Origin: Acidiferrum sp963771295
Lineage (GTDB): Bacteria; Acidobacteriota; Terriglobia; Acidiferrales; UBA7541
Assembly: GCA_963771295.1 (NCBI GenBank)
Contig: CAVYTB010000010.1
Coordinates: 62,001 to 126,000 of the forward strand
Length of the DNA: 64,000 bases
Direction: 5' to 3'
The position numbers and the translations under genes are program-made. Positions 32,199 to 41,125 of the stretch are shown piece by piece. The notes beneath the pieces are model-generated. The model worked only from the letters and a program-made list of their open reading frames with translations. It did no database searches and had not been told where the DNA came from. Positions within the stretch are counted from its first letter, which is position 1; the number at the start of each line of letters is the position of its first letter.

Positions 32199-33440
32199 GT
32201 GGTGGATCGAAGCCAATTCGAAGGCGCGATTGCGAGACTGGTAGTCAGCCACAGTCTTCACGGGTCCGAATCGCTGTGCAAACTTCTGCGGTATTTAGCC
32301 AAGCAAGCAATAGAACATCCAGGCGCACAAGTGAAGGAATATCAAATTGCGACCGAAGTGCTTGGTCGACAAAAGGACTTTGATCCTCAACTGGACTCCA
32401 TGGTTCGCGTGCAAGCGGGAAGGCTGCGGGCGAAGCTGACGGAATACTACAGTACCGAAGGAGCGTCGGATCCGTACATGGTGGAACTGCCAAAGGGCAG
32501 TTACACCGTGGTATTTCATGAGCGCAGCAAACAAGCGCAGTCAAACGGAAATGCGTTGGAGGCCAGTGGGATTGCGTTGAGGGCACGAGAATCTGGCGGA
32601 AATTACTGGCTGGTACCACTATTGAGTGCCGCGCTGATTGTGGCGCTTGCGGCGATTGGATGGCTGCTATTGGGCCACAAGGGTCCTGGTCCGATTGTCG
32701 CGGCGTCAGCGAATTCTGCAGCTGTACCGTACCGTACGTTCTGGAATGGGTTCGCCACCGTACCGGAAGAGCCGTGGGTGATCTTCAGTAATGCGGCGTT
32801 TGTGGGCAGGCCCGACACGGGAATGCGGTATTACGATGCGACGAAGGACGGGAAAGCGCCAATACTGGATCACTACACGGGAGTGGGCGAAGTGCTGGCG
32901 GTGCACAACCTGGACCAGGTATTCGCGACATTACACCAATCGTTGCGCGTGAAACGCGGCAGTTTGTTTTCATTGGACGACGCGAAAAACAACGACTTGA
33001 TCTTCATCGGATCGCCTTCAGAAAACCTGACGTTATTGGACGTGCCGAGCACGAAAGAGTTTGTGTTTCGGAAAGTGAACGACGGGCCGCGCGCAGGAAA
33101 CATGGAAATCGTGAACGAACATCCGGGGCAGGGAGAGCCTGCCGAGTACATAGCGACGCCGGGAAACATTCCGCTGACGGAAGACTATGCGGTGGTGGCG
33201 CTGGTACACGGGCTGAATCCGGAACATTCGGAATTGATCCTTGCGGGAACGACGACGATCGGGACGCAAGCCGCGGTGGAGTTTGTGACGCGAGAAAACT
33301 ATCTAGCCAGTCTGCTGGAACGGATGAAGGTACAGAAACCGAGCGATTTGAAACCGTTTGAGGCGGTGATCCAGGTAAAGGTAGCGCGCGGGGTGCCGGT
33401 GGGGTCCTCGTTGGTAGCCTTGCGGGTGCTGGAGAAATAG
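32199..33440 (+). CDS. Membrane protein with N-terminal winged-helix-like domain
   Basis: The 413-residue protein starts at GTG 32199 with GGAG seven bases upstream. The N-terminal ~110 residues have a conserved pattern seen in many acidobacterial regulators (SLHGSESLCKLLRYLAKQA, then VKEYQIATEVLGR and RVQAGRLRAKLTEYY). It looks like the CadC/adenylate-cyclase-associated type of DNA-binding domain. A membrane helix (about 130-152, WLVPLLSAALIVALAAIGWLLLG) connects it to a ~260-residue extracytoplasmic domain that may sense a ligand. One-component membrane regulators of this form act without phosphorylation. It is divergent from the TonB receptor, which it may regulate. Confidence 0.75.
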   Translation: MVDRSQFEGAIARLVVSHSLHGSESLCKLLRYLAKQAIEHPGAQVKEYQIATEVLGRQKDFDPQLDSMVRVQAGRLRAKLTEYYSTEGASDPYMVELPKGSYTVVFHERSKQAQSNGNALEASGIALRARESGGNYWLVPLLSAALIVALAAIGWLLLGHKGPGPIVAASANSAAVPYRTFWNGFATVPEEPWVIFSNAAFVGRPDTGMRYYDATKDGKAPILDHYTGVGEVLAVHNLDQVFATLHQSLRVKRGSLFSLDDAKNNDLIFIGSPSENLTLLDVPSTKEFVFRKVNDGPRAGNMEIVNEHPGQGEPAEYIATPGNIPLTEDYAVVALVHGLNPEHSELILAGTTTIGTQAAVEFVTRENYLASLLERMKVQKPSDLKPFEAVIQVKVARGVPVGSSLVALRVLEK

Positions 33441-33473
33441 TTTCGATCGTGAAATGCGGCGCGCTTGTAGAAA

Positions 33474-35294
33474 TCAGATTTGCGGTGGAACGAGTTTAGG
33501 ATCGAGAGAGGCCGCCTTCTGAAATTCCTGCGACGCTTCTTCTTTTTTCCCCTGCTGCAATAAAGCCAATCCCAATTCGTAGTGCGCCGGAGCATAAGCA
33601 GGCGTGGAATTGATGGCGGCGCGATATTGCGAGATGGCGCCATCCAGATCGCCAGCCTTGCGCAGGCGTTTTCCAGAATTTGTAGCGAAGACAGAAGCCT
33701 GCAGATCGGTTTTACGTTTGGCGAGCGCGGTGCCGGTGCGGGCTTCTTCCGAAGCGGCCGCGGCGTCTCCGAGTTGGCGAAGAACGGCCGCGAGAGTGGT
33801 GTGCGCACCGGCGAAATCAGGTTGCAGGCGAATGGCTTCCCGCAGAGCGGCGGCGGCTTCCGGAAGCTTGGATAGCTGCTTCAGCACAGTGCCGAGCGTG
33901 TAGTAAGCCTCGGCGTAATCGGGCTTGGCGTGAATGGCGGCCTGAAGTTCGATGACGGCGGCATCGAGGTCACCCTGCTGCCAGAGAGTGACGCCGAGTG
34001 TATAGGGAGCGTCGGGCTGCGAAGGATCAATGGATTCGGCTTTGCGAAGTTCGGCGATGGCTTCGGGCAATTTGTCTTGAAGCTTCAGAGCGAGGCCAAG
34101 ATTGTAGTGAAGCGTTTGATCGTTGGGAGCGCGTTGCAAAGCGGATTGAAATTCGGCGATGGCGGCGACGAAATCGGCTTTCTGAAGATAGGCGGTGCCG
34201 AGATTTCCCTGATAGCCGGGATCATCGGGGCGCAGACGCCGGGCCTCGCGAAACGCGGCAATGGAGCCGTCGCCATCGCCAGTCTGCAACAAAGAAAGTC
34301 CCAGATTGTTTTGCCCGTCGGGATCGGACGGAGCAAGGCGAATGAATTGGCGGAATGCGGCTGCGGCTTCGTCGGGGCGGCCGACGCGCTGCAAGAGCAA
34401 TCCCAACTGGTTTTGCGCGTCGGGCTGATCCGGATTGACTTTGACGGAGGCCTGCAGAGCGGAGATGGCGCCTTCGGCGTCACCGAGATTGCTCCGCACC
34501 AGTCCCAGATAGTACGAAGCAATATAATTTTGCGGTGCGAGCTGGACGGCGCGATCGAGTTCGGTGGCAGAGCCGGCGTAGTTTTTCTGCTGGAAATAAA
34601 TCACGCCCAGATGAAAGTGAGCCAGGGCGAAGTCCGGGGAGAGGCGAATGGCTTCCTGGAATTGCGCGACGGCAGCGGGGAGATCGTTCTGGCGAACGAG
34701 AAGCGAGCCAAAACCATCGTGCAAATCGGGACGGGCAGGAGCGAGTTCGACAGAATGACGAATGGCTTCGGTGGCGGCGTCGAGGTCGTTGGAGAGTTCG
34801 AGAGCACGGGCGAGGGCGTGGTAGGCGTCGGCGGACTGCGGGGCGAGAGCGATGGCCTTGCGCGCTTCGCGCGTGGCGCCGGCGGGATCGTTCGCTTGAG
34901 CGAGCGCTGCGGAGAGATTCAGGTGAGCTTCTGCGAGTGCGGGCTTGAGACGAATGGCAGTTTCGAATTGCGCGATGGCGGGCTGGATTTCTCCGCTAGT
35001 GTAGAGGACCCAGCCGAGGTAGTTGTGCGCTTCAGCACTGCTGGGATTCAGGTGAATGGCGGTTTCGAATTGTTTGCGAGCGGAGGCATAGTCGGCGCGT
35101 TGCAGAGCGGCGAGACCTTCTTTTGTGGCGGTGGAGGCGCGGGAAGAAGCGTCGGACTTGGCGGGAGTAGCAGCGGACTGGGCGAAGACGGAAAATGCGG
35201 CCAAGAAAAAGGCTGCGAGCGTAGAGCAGAGCTGATTTCTGAAAGCAACGCCCGAACCGAGCACCGGCACGACCTCCGAAGGGGTTTCGTTCAC
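33474..35294 (-). CDS. Secreted TPR protein
   Basis: The 606-residue protein has a signal peptide (to about residue 40, FLAAFSVFAQSA) and about fifteen TPR units between residues 45 and 600, e.g. AEAHNYLGWVLYTSGEIQPA and ADAYHALARALELSNDLDAA. Proteins of this type act as scaffolds in the periplasm or at the outer membrane. No other domain is seen. It converges with the wHTH gene, separated by 33 bases. Another TPR-containing gene (35493) lies upstream, about 200 bases away on the same strand. Confidence 0.85.
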   Translation of the reverse strand: MNETPSEVVPVLGSGVAFRNQLCSTLAAFFLAAFSVFAQSAATPAKSDASSRASTATKEGLAALQRADYASARKQFETAIHLNPSSAEAHNYLGWVLYTSGEIQPAIAQFETAIRLKPALAEAHLNLSAALAQANDPAGATREARKAIALAPQSADAYHALARALELSNDLDAATEAIRHSVELAPARPDLHDGFGSLLVRQNDLPAAVAQFQEAIRLSPDFALAHFHLGVIYFQQKNYAGSATELDRAVQLAPQNYIASYYLGLVRSNLGDAEGAISALQASVKVNPDQPDAQNQLGLLLQRVGRPDEAAAAFRQFIRLAPSDPDGQNNLGLSLLQTGDGDGSIAAFREARRLRPDDPGYQGNLGTAYLQKADFVAAIAEFQSALQRAPNDQTLHYNLGLALKLQDKLPEAIAELRKAESIDPSQPDAPYTLGVTLWQQGDLDAAVIELQAAIHAKPDYAEAYYTLGTVLKQLSKLPEAAAALREAIRLQPDFAGAHTTLAAVLRQLGDAAAASEEARTGTALAKRKTDLQASVFATNSGKRLRKAGDLDGAISQYRAAINSTPAYAPAHYELGLALLQQGKKEEASQEFQKAASLDPKLVPPQI

Positions 35295-35350
35295 TTCATA
35301 CTAGCACCCTTGGGAAAGAGGGTTGGGACGGCGGTTGATGGTTAGGAAAA

Positions 35351-35379
35351 GCAGATCCCTCGCGTCGCTCGGGATGACG
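35351..35379 (-). repeat. Intergenic repeat family C
   Basis: GCAGATCCCTCGCGTCGCTC then GGGATGACG. Confidence 0.6.
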
Positions 35380-35462
35380 GTTTTGTATTGCTGCCAGTGC
35401 ATGCTGTACTGCGGACAACTTCCTGCACACTGCAGGCACACGGATTAGGTTGCGATCGTAAA

Positions 35463-35491
35463 ATCGACCGCAAGCCACCGCACTCCAAAAT
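35463..35491 (-). repeat. Intergenic repeat family D
   Basis: TCGACCGCAAGCCACCGCAC then TCCAAAATG, a copy of family D in reverse orientation. Confidence 0.5.
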
Positions 35492-35492
35492 G

Positions 35493-37331
35493 TCATTTCT
35501 TGGGAGTGGATTGGCGGCGCTGGACTTCTTCGAGGTTGTCTTGGGCTAGCTGGTTTTGCGGGTCGAGTTTGAGGGCGCGCTCGAGATGAGTTTTGGCGGA
35601 AGAGAGCTCGCCGACCTCGGCTAATGCAGCGCCCAGATTTGCTTCGGCCATGGAATCGTCGGGATTCAGTTGCACCGCTTTGCGGAAATGCGCAATGGCC
35701 TGTGGAAATTGGCGAAGCGTCGCATTGGCGTTGCCGAGATTGTAGTAGGCCGCAAAATAGTTGGGGCGTGACTGGATGGCGGTTTGCAGCGGGGCGATGG
35801 CCTGCCTGGTTTGTCCCAGTGAGAGCAAAGCGCCGCCGAGGGCATTGTTGGCGATGGCGTCGGTGGGACGAAGAGCGACGGCGGCTTGATAGTGCGGGAG
35901 CGCGTCAGCCGTTTGGCCGCGCAGTTGAAGGATCGCGGCAAGGTTGTATTGCGCGGGGAAGTCGGCGGGATTGCGAGCGACGTCGTGACGCCAGAGCGCT
36001 TCATCGAGGAGCATGCCTGCTTCGCTGGCGGGAACGGCATCGCCATGCGGAAGAACCTGCAACCAGAGATGAGCCATTTCGTCGACGCTGCGATTGCCAC
36101 TACGAACGCGCCGCGGAGGGTGATTGGGATTGGCCATGTTTGCAGCGCTATTGTCATAGACGTAGCGCATGTTGATGACGGTGCCCTTGGGAAGGAAAAC
36201 CTGATCGGCGCAATAGAAAACGGCCTGCCAGTTCAGATCCCAGCGCGGAATATTGATGAGCGTTTTTGCGGAGCCGTCGGGAAACGTGGCCGTGGCGGCC
36301 AGTTCCCTTCCCAAATAGTGCGCGTGGGGATAGATGGCGAGGAGATCGACGTCGACGGGCATGGTAAACGAGTCGGTGACCACGAAGTTGGAATCGCCGG
36401 CGGGAATGTCGAGAGCGAGGTCGTTCTGAAGTTCAAGCAGAACCGGGAATTTCGTGGCGGGCTGATCGGCGAAATAGATGCCGATGCTGGGCATGATGGA
36501 TTCGGGCTTGCCGGAAGGTTGCAAATGAGTGTTCAAGACCAGATCGCTGCCGGGATCGAGGCGCAGCGCCATGTTCGGAGGCTCGACGTGAGGAGTTGAG
36601 CCGGGCTTCCAGAAAAAAATGTGGCTGTCGGGATCGAAGGATTGCGATTCGATGCGTAGTTCCATGCCGGGGAAGCCATCGCCGGGATTCTTTTCCTGAG
36701 CGCGGGAAGAATGCTCGCGGTCCAGCAAAATATTGGCGTGATGAACGACGCGTTTTTCGCCGGGGCGGATTTCGATGGCTTTTACCCAACGCGCATCCGG
36801 AAAATCCGTGGGGAAAATAAAATTCCAATAGTTGTCGGTGCCGGATGCGGCAAGCAGGTACGGCTTCCGGGCGTGAAGAATCAGGTCGGGTTTGCCGAGC
36901 TGCCAACCTGGCGTGAACTTCGGGGCTGGCGGAAGGTCGTGCTCATCGCCCTCGAGGGCGCCCTGGTCGGCCCACTGTTTGAAGAGGGCGATTTGATCAT
37001 CGGAGAGACGCAGCTCACCGACAAACTTGAACTCACCGGGAGCAGGCAGCCACGGCGGCATGATGCGGCGCTCGGTCATGAGAGCGATTTGGCGGGAAAG
37101 TTTGGCGGTGTCTTCATAAGTGAGCAATGAGAACGGCGCGGCTTCGCCGGGGCGGTGACAGGGCGAGCAATATTTAAAAACGATAGGGGCGATGTCGCGA
37201 TTGAAAGTGACGGGAGAGGAAGTGGCGGCGGGAGATTGCGGTTTGCCTTCTGGCACGGAGGCTGCGAGGGCAAAAGACAGAACGGCCATCAGCGATGCGA
37301 GTAGCAGAATTGTTTTCGCCGAAAGTTTCAT
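35493..37331 (-). CDS. Cytochrome c / copper-monooxygenase-like / TPR protein
   Basis: The 612-residue secreted protein starts at ATG 37331, giving MKLSAKTILLLASLMAVLSF as signal peptide. Residues about 41-135 contain one haem c motif, CSPCH (55-59), as in short cytochrome domains that precede Cu-monooxygenase-like folds. A central region (about 150-440) resembles the PHM/DBM-type copper type II ascorbate-dependent monooxygenase beta-sandwich, with HHANILLD and YPHAHYLGREL carrying candidate copper-ligand histidines. The C-terminal part (about 470-600) has TPR repeats. The stop of the redoxin gene overlaps its start by four bases, so the two are coupled. Substrate unknown. An oxidative extracytoplasmic role is likely. 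Confidence 0.82.
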   Translation of the reverse strand: MKLSAKTILLLASLMAVLSFALAASVPEGKPQSPAATSSPVTFNRDIAPIVFKYCSPCHRPGEAAPFSLLTYEDTAKLSRQIALMTERRIMPPWLPAPGEFKFVGELRLSDDQIALFKQWADQGALEGDEHDLPPAPKFTPGWQLGKPDLILHARKPYLLAASGTDNYWNFIFPTDFPDARWVKAIEIRPGEKRVVHHANILLDREHSSRAQEKNPGDGFPGMELRIESQSFDPDSHIFFWKPGSTPHVEPPNMALRLDPGSDLVLNTHLQPSGKPESIMPSIGIYFADQPATKFPVLLELQNDLALDIPAGDSNFVVTDSFTMPVDVDLLAIYPHAHYLGRELAATATFPDGSAKTLINIPRWDLNWQAVFYCADQVFLPKGTVINMRYVYDNSAANMANPNHPPRRVRSGNRSVDEMAHLWLQVLPHGDAVPASEAGMLLDEALWRHDVARNPADFPAQYNLAAILQLRGQTADALPHYQAAVALRPTDAIANNALGGALLSLGQTRQAIAPLQTAIQSRPNYFAAYYNLGNANATLRQFPQAIAHFRKAVQLNPDDSMAEANLGAALAEVGELSSAKTHLERALKLDPQNQLAQDNLEEVQRRQSTPKK

Positions 37332-37927
37332 GGAAGACCGGGGAGGAAACAGCCAACCGCAGGGGCGGAGGCCGTGGGCACAGGCTTCTGGGCGACAGCC
37401 GCGTCGATCGCCGCGGAAAGGTCGTGGGTGGTGGGAGAGGAACGGGCGCGAGTGAAATCGACATACCAATCGTCGATGCGGCCGTGATAGAGCAGTAGTC
37501 CGTCAGTGGAAAAGATGGCGGCTTCGGGAGTGACTTGGACTTGCGCTTTCTTCACCAGCACGTAGTCCGGGTCGCGGAGAATCGGAAGGTGATAGCCGTA
37601 CGCCTTAGTGTGCTCGCGGATTTGCGCGGTGGTTTCCGACTTGATGGGATAGACAAGGTAGAACGCGGCGCGAGTGGAATAGTGAGCGCTCATGGCCTGA
37701 ATGGTAGGCGCGTAGCGGTTGGAGATGGGGCAATCGGTACGCACAAACAGAAGGACAATAATTTTTCCAGCGACGTGATGAAAAGGATCCAGGGCGTGGC
37801 CGTCGAGATCAGTGACGACGGATGCAGACGTCGATTGGGCGTGCGCCGTTTGCGCCACGAGGAAGAACAACGCAATGGACGCAAAAAGGACTGGCAAAGA
37901 TCGCCCGTACTGGATGCGTGCGAACAT
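37328..37927 (-). CDS. Redoxin / thioredoxin-like secreted protein
   Basis: The 199-residue protein has a signal peptide (to about residue 30, AQTAHAQ) and a thioredoxin-fold AhpC/TSA-type domain. The single peroxidatic-type cysteine C66 is in FVRTDCPISNRYAP, the form used in acidobacterial redoxins coupled to cytochromes. A second cysteine lies near the C-terminus (VGCFLPGLP). It may hand electrons or act in metal-cofactor assembly (SCO-like). The ATGA overlap with the cytochrome gene (37328-37331) shows an operon. It should act in the periplasm. Confidence 0.85.
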   Translation of the reverse strand: MFARIQYGRSLPVLFASIALFFLVAQTAHAQSTSASVVTDLDGHALDPFHHVAGKIIVLLFVRTDCPISNRYAPTIQAMSAHYSTRAAFYLVYPIKSETTAQIREHTKAYGYHLPILRDPDYVLVKKAQVQVTPEAAIFSTDGLLLYHGRIDDWYVDFTRARSSPTTHDLSAAIDAAVAQKPVPTASAPAVGCFLPGLP

Positions 37928-37984
37928 GTGGCGAGTATATCATTTGAAGGTTTTTGTAGATTTGCCACGAGACGATGCGTGCCG

Positions 37985-38560
37985 TTAACGCACGCGGCGC
38001 TGCCTGGGCTGCGGGTGGCGAAACTCGCGGGCTACGGCCTTGAGGAAGTCGCCGCCCCAAATGCCAATCAGCAGGGCGGAGCCGAAGAGGATTACGGCGT
38101 CGAGGCTGGCGAAATCGCGGTGGGTCCAATAGACGCCCTCCTGGACGTTCAACCAGAGAGCAAATTCATCCAGCGTGAGAGCGGCACCGACGCCGTAGAG
38201 CAGCGACATCAAGCGACTGACCAACAGAGATAAGGGCTTGGTTCCTTCGCCCACTTCGATCAGCCAGCAAAAACCGACGGCGAGTAGAAGCAGGATGCCC
38301 CAGACGAGGTGGTGAATATGCGCGCCACGAATGTAAACGTAATGGAACGGAGTGACGTTGCGGTAAGCGCCCCAAGCCATTGCGCGCGCCACGGCAAAGG
38401 TGACGAAGAATCCGATGGCCGCGAGGAGCAGGCGGCGTTTGGGCCGATCGCGCACGTGGGAGTGAAAGAGTCCGCCGAGGCGCGAATAGTTCAGGAGCAG
38501 CAGGATGACTGCGATGGTGAATAGGATGGAGAAAGCGAGGATCCAATTTCTCACCGGCAT
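37985..38560 (-). CDS. Multi-pass membrane protein, unknown
   Basis: The 191-residue protein starts at MPVRNWILAFSILFTIAVIL. A longer frame to 38674 has no sign of a start. Five or six hydrophobic segments are visible, including TPFHYVYIRGAHIHHLVWGI, with HIHH as possible metal-binding residues. A conserved LYGVGAALTLDEFALWLNVQ motif precedes the last helix. This resembles a widespread bacterial membrane protein of unknown function. No operon partner is clear; it lies 57 bases upstream of the redoxin gene on the same strand, so it may be the first gene of that operon. Confidence 0.65.
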   Translation of the reverse strand: MPVRNWILAFSILFTIAVILLLLNYSRLGGLFHSHVRDRPKRRLLLAAIGFFVTFAVARAMAWGAYRNVTPFHYVYIRGAHIHHLVWGILLLLAVGFCWLIEVGEGTKPLSLLVSRLMSLLYGVGAALTLDEFALWLNVQEGVYWTHRDFASLDAVILFGSALLIGIWGGDFLKAVAREFRHPQPRQRRVR

Positions 38561-38645
38561 GATCGGGCTAGCTCCAGTAATTTGTGTGCGCGGGTCGAAC
38601 GAGAGAAGCGCATGGAATGGACCGGGGAATGGGTGCGTTGGCGGA

Positions 38646-39119
38646 TCATTTTTGTTTCGCCAGGAATTCCGCAATCACGTTGGAACAGGCCTGGGAAAAT
38701 TCCTGTTCTGATTTGTTGAAGGTGTCGGCAAAGTAGCTCTCGATATCGAGTTCGGCGGCGAGGGTTTTGTTGACGTAAATGGGAATTACGATTTCAGATT
38801 TCACGAGAGCGGAGCCGGCAAGATAGCGAGGATCTTTGGTGACGTCGTCGACCACCACAGTCTGGCCGCTGCTTGCCGCGGCGCCGCAAAGCCCGGTGTG
38901 CAGGGGAATGCGAGCGTTGGGCGTGAAGCTGCCGGCGAAAGGCCCGACGATCAGGAAATTAGAGTCCGCTGGATCGACGAGATAGAAGCCAACCCAGTTG
39001 TAACGCGTCATCTTTTCGTGAACGCGCTTGGCCATGCGGTCCATCAGGAATTGGGCGGTGGGAGCGGTGAGGGCATAACTTTGAAGCTCGCGAAGAAGTT
39101 CGGCGTGGGCTGGGGTCAT
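38646..39119 (-). CDS. GAF domain protein
   Basis: The 157-residue protein is a single GAF domain, with IPLHTGLCGAAASSGQTVVV and SEIVIPIYVNKTLAAELDIE. It aligns best in mind with the free-methionine-(R)-sulfoxide reductase (fRMsr) type. However, the HIACD segment carrying the catalytic cysteine is replaced here by RYLAGSA, so the enzyme activity is probably lost. It may bind a small ligand instead. ATG at 39119, with GAGG nine bases upstream. It is divergent from the GH32 gene. Confidence 0.75.
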   Translation of the reverse strand: MTPAHAELLRELQSYALTAPTAQFLMDRMAKRVHEKMTRYNWVGFYLVDPADSNFLIVGPFAGSFTPNARIPLHTGLCGAAASSGQTVVVDDVTKDPRYLAGSALVKSEIVIPIYVNKTLAAELDIESYFADTFNKSEQEFSQACSNVIAEFLAKQK

Positions 39120-39367
39120 TGAGGTGGCCTCGTAAGGAGCGAGGAAGCTTTGCTGGAGCAGCGAATTGCGTACGAATTTATTTTACACGAAGGCGGAGGT
39201 GGGTTCGCGGAGGAGAACGGCGAAGCGTCTAATTGGGAACGTCCATGCATCGCACGGTACGTGCCGGCGAATTGAACCCTACTCGAAGCGCCGGCTGGCA
39301 TAAAAGCTGGCGCTAAATTGAAGACCAGATGGGCTACACTGCGGGCAGTGAAGTGACGGAGAACACT

Positions 39368-40918
39368 GTGAATGGTTCGCGTCGTGAATTTCTGAAGATG
39401 GCGGGTGCATCGGGGGCGATGGCTTCGCTGCATCCCTCATTTCGCTCGCTTAGTTCCGTTCCCGATTTGCCGGTGGCGGCTACGCAGGCGGATATCGCGG
39501 CGGATCCGTTGCGGCCTCAGTTTCACTTGTTGCCGAAACGCAATTGGATGAACGATCCGAACGGACCGATCTTCTGGAAGGGCAAGTACCACATGTTTTT
39601 CCAGTACAACCCGAATGCGGCGGTGTGGGGAGACATGCACTGGGCACACGCGGTGAGTCCCGACATGGTGCACTGGAAACATCTGCCCGTGGCGCTGGCG
39701 CCGACGCGGGGAGGATACGACGCGGACGGCTGTTTTTCAGGAAGCGCGGTGGTGTTCGGTGGAACGCCAACGATTATTTATACCGGCGTGAAGAGTGTGA
39801 AGGCCGCGGAAGCGACGCTGCGCGATGGCACACACAATTTTCTGGAAACGCAGATGCTGGCGACATCGAGCGATCCCGACTTGAAGACTTGGGACAAGCT
39901 GGCAGTGCCGGTGCTGATGCCGCCGCAAGATCCGAAGATCACTGGCTTTCGCGATCCGTTCCTGTGGAACGCAAGCGACAAGTGGTACATGGGCGTGGGC
40001 AGCGGGCAGCAGGGTGAAGGTGGACGAGTGTTGCTGTACCGTTCGACGGATTTGCGCAAGTGGGAGTATGTGCACCCGCTGGCATCGGGAAAGAAAAGCA
40101 CCAGGCAGACAAGAGACCCGGTGGATTCAGGCGAGATGTGGGAGTGCCCGGACTTTTTCGCGCTAGGCGGGAAGTTTGTGCTGCTGTACTCGACGGAACG
40201 CAAAGTGTATTGGGAGACGGGAGAGCTGGATCCGAAAGAGCTGATGTTTCATGCGCAGAGGCGCGGGCTGCAGGACAACGGGTCGTTCTACGCGCCGAAG
40301 AGCCAATTGGATGAGAAAGGGCGGCGAATTTTGTGGGGCTGGATACCGGAGACGAGGCCGGAAGCGCAGTTTAGCGCGGCAGGCTGGGCGGGATGCATGT
40401 CTTTGCCGCGGCAGTTGACACTGGATTCGGCGGGCAATCTGGTGATGAAGGTGCTACCCGAAGTGGAGAAATTGCGAATCAGCGTATGGACGCTACCGGG
40501 AAAGGCGCAAGGGGCGGAGGCGCGGCATACGGCGCTGGGCAAAATGGAGTTAAGTGAGGTAGCGGCGGAAATCGAATTGCGCATTGCGCCGAAGGCATTC
40601 CAGATGGAATTGAGTGACGGGCAAAATGCAGTGGTGACGTTGGCGTACGATCCCGGAAAGACCGGGCAGGAATTGCAGGTGGGCAGGCAATTCGCCAGTT
40701 TGCCGGCAGCGGGTGTGACGGAACACAAGATTCGTGTGTACGTGGATGGTTCGGTGGTGGAATGCATCGCGAATGATCTGGTAGCGGTGACGGAGAGGGT
40801 GTATCAGGCGCCGAAGGGGAAGCTGCGGACCGTGTTGGCTGAGGGAAGCTTAGAAGCGGTGAATTCGCTGGTTGTCTGGCCGCTGCGAGGAATTTCGACA
40901 GATCGACTGACGAGTTAG
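39368..40918 (+). CDS. Glycoside hydrolase family 32 (levanase/invertase-like), Tat-exported
   Basis: The 516-residue enzyme starts at GTG 39368, with GGAG six bases upstream. The frame opens at 39329 without a site. A Tat motif is visible in RREFLKMAGASG. The GH32 five-bladed domain has the nucleophile D63 in WMNDPNG, the FRDP motif and the acid/base Glu in EMWECPDFF. The C-terminal beta-sandwich (residues about 385-510) ends with the SLVVWPL strand. It hydrolyses fructosyl linkages (sucrose, levan or inulin). Substrate class follows from the family, the exact one is not shown. It stands alone in direction with trehalase following. Confidence 0.93.
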   Translation: MNGSRREFLKMAGASGAMASLHPSFRSLSSVPDLPVAATQADIAADPLRPQFHLLPKRNWMNDPNGPIFWKGKYHMFFQYNPNAAVWGDMHWAHAVSPDMVHWKHLPVALAPTRGGYDADGCFSGSAVVFGGTPTIIYTGVKSVKAAEATLRDGTHNFLETQMLATSSDPDLKTWDKLAVPVLMPPQDPKITGFRDPFLWNASDKWYMGVGSGQQGEGGRVLLYRSTDLRKWEYVHPLASGKKSTRQTRDPVDSGEMWECPDFFALGGKFVLLYSTERKVYWETGELDPKELMFHAQRRGLQDNGSFYAPKSQLDEKGRRILWGWIPETRPEAQFSAAGWAGCMSLPRQLTLDSAGNLVMKVLPEVEKLRISVWTLPGKAQGAEARHTALGKMELSEVAAEIELRIAPKAFQMELSDGQNAVVTLAYDPGKTGQELQVGRQFASLPAAGVTEHKIRVYVDGSVVECIANDLVAVTERVYQAPKGKLRTVLAEGSLEAVNSLVVWPLRGISTDRLTS

Positions 40919-40924
40919 TGGGCG

Positions 40925-40986
40925 CTCAGCGGCTGAAGCCGCTCTCGATTTGCGGCGATGACGGCACGACTGAAGTCGTGCCCTCC
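40925..40986. repeat. Two intergenic hairpins after the GH32 gene
   Basis: GCGGCTGAAGCCGC (about 40930-40943) and GGCACGACTGAAGTCGTGCC (about 40963-40982) are two palindromes with GAAG-type loops. They could act as transcription barriers or belong to a further repeat family. Confidence 0.5.
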
Positions 40987-41029
40987 CAATGGTAGCTCTG
41001 GGCCACTCCTGTGTACTGGGTGTCGGATG

Positions 41030-41060
41030 AAAAGCGGCGGCGAGCCGCCGCACTACAAAC
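41030..41060 (-). repeat. Intergenic repeat family D
   Basis: AAAAGCGGCGGCGAGCCGCC then GCACTACAAA. Confidence 0.55.
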
Positions 41061-41125
41061 AGGCAAATCAAAGATTGACGAAGGGCGGAAGGAGAACGAC
41101 ACTCTTTGCAAGCGAGGCTTATCCC

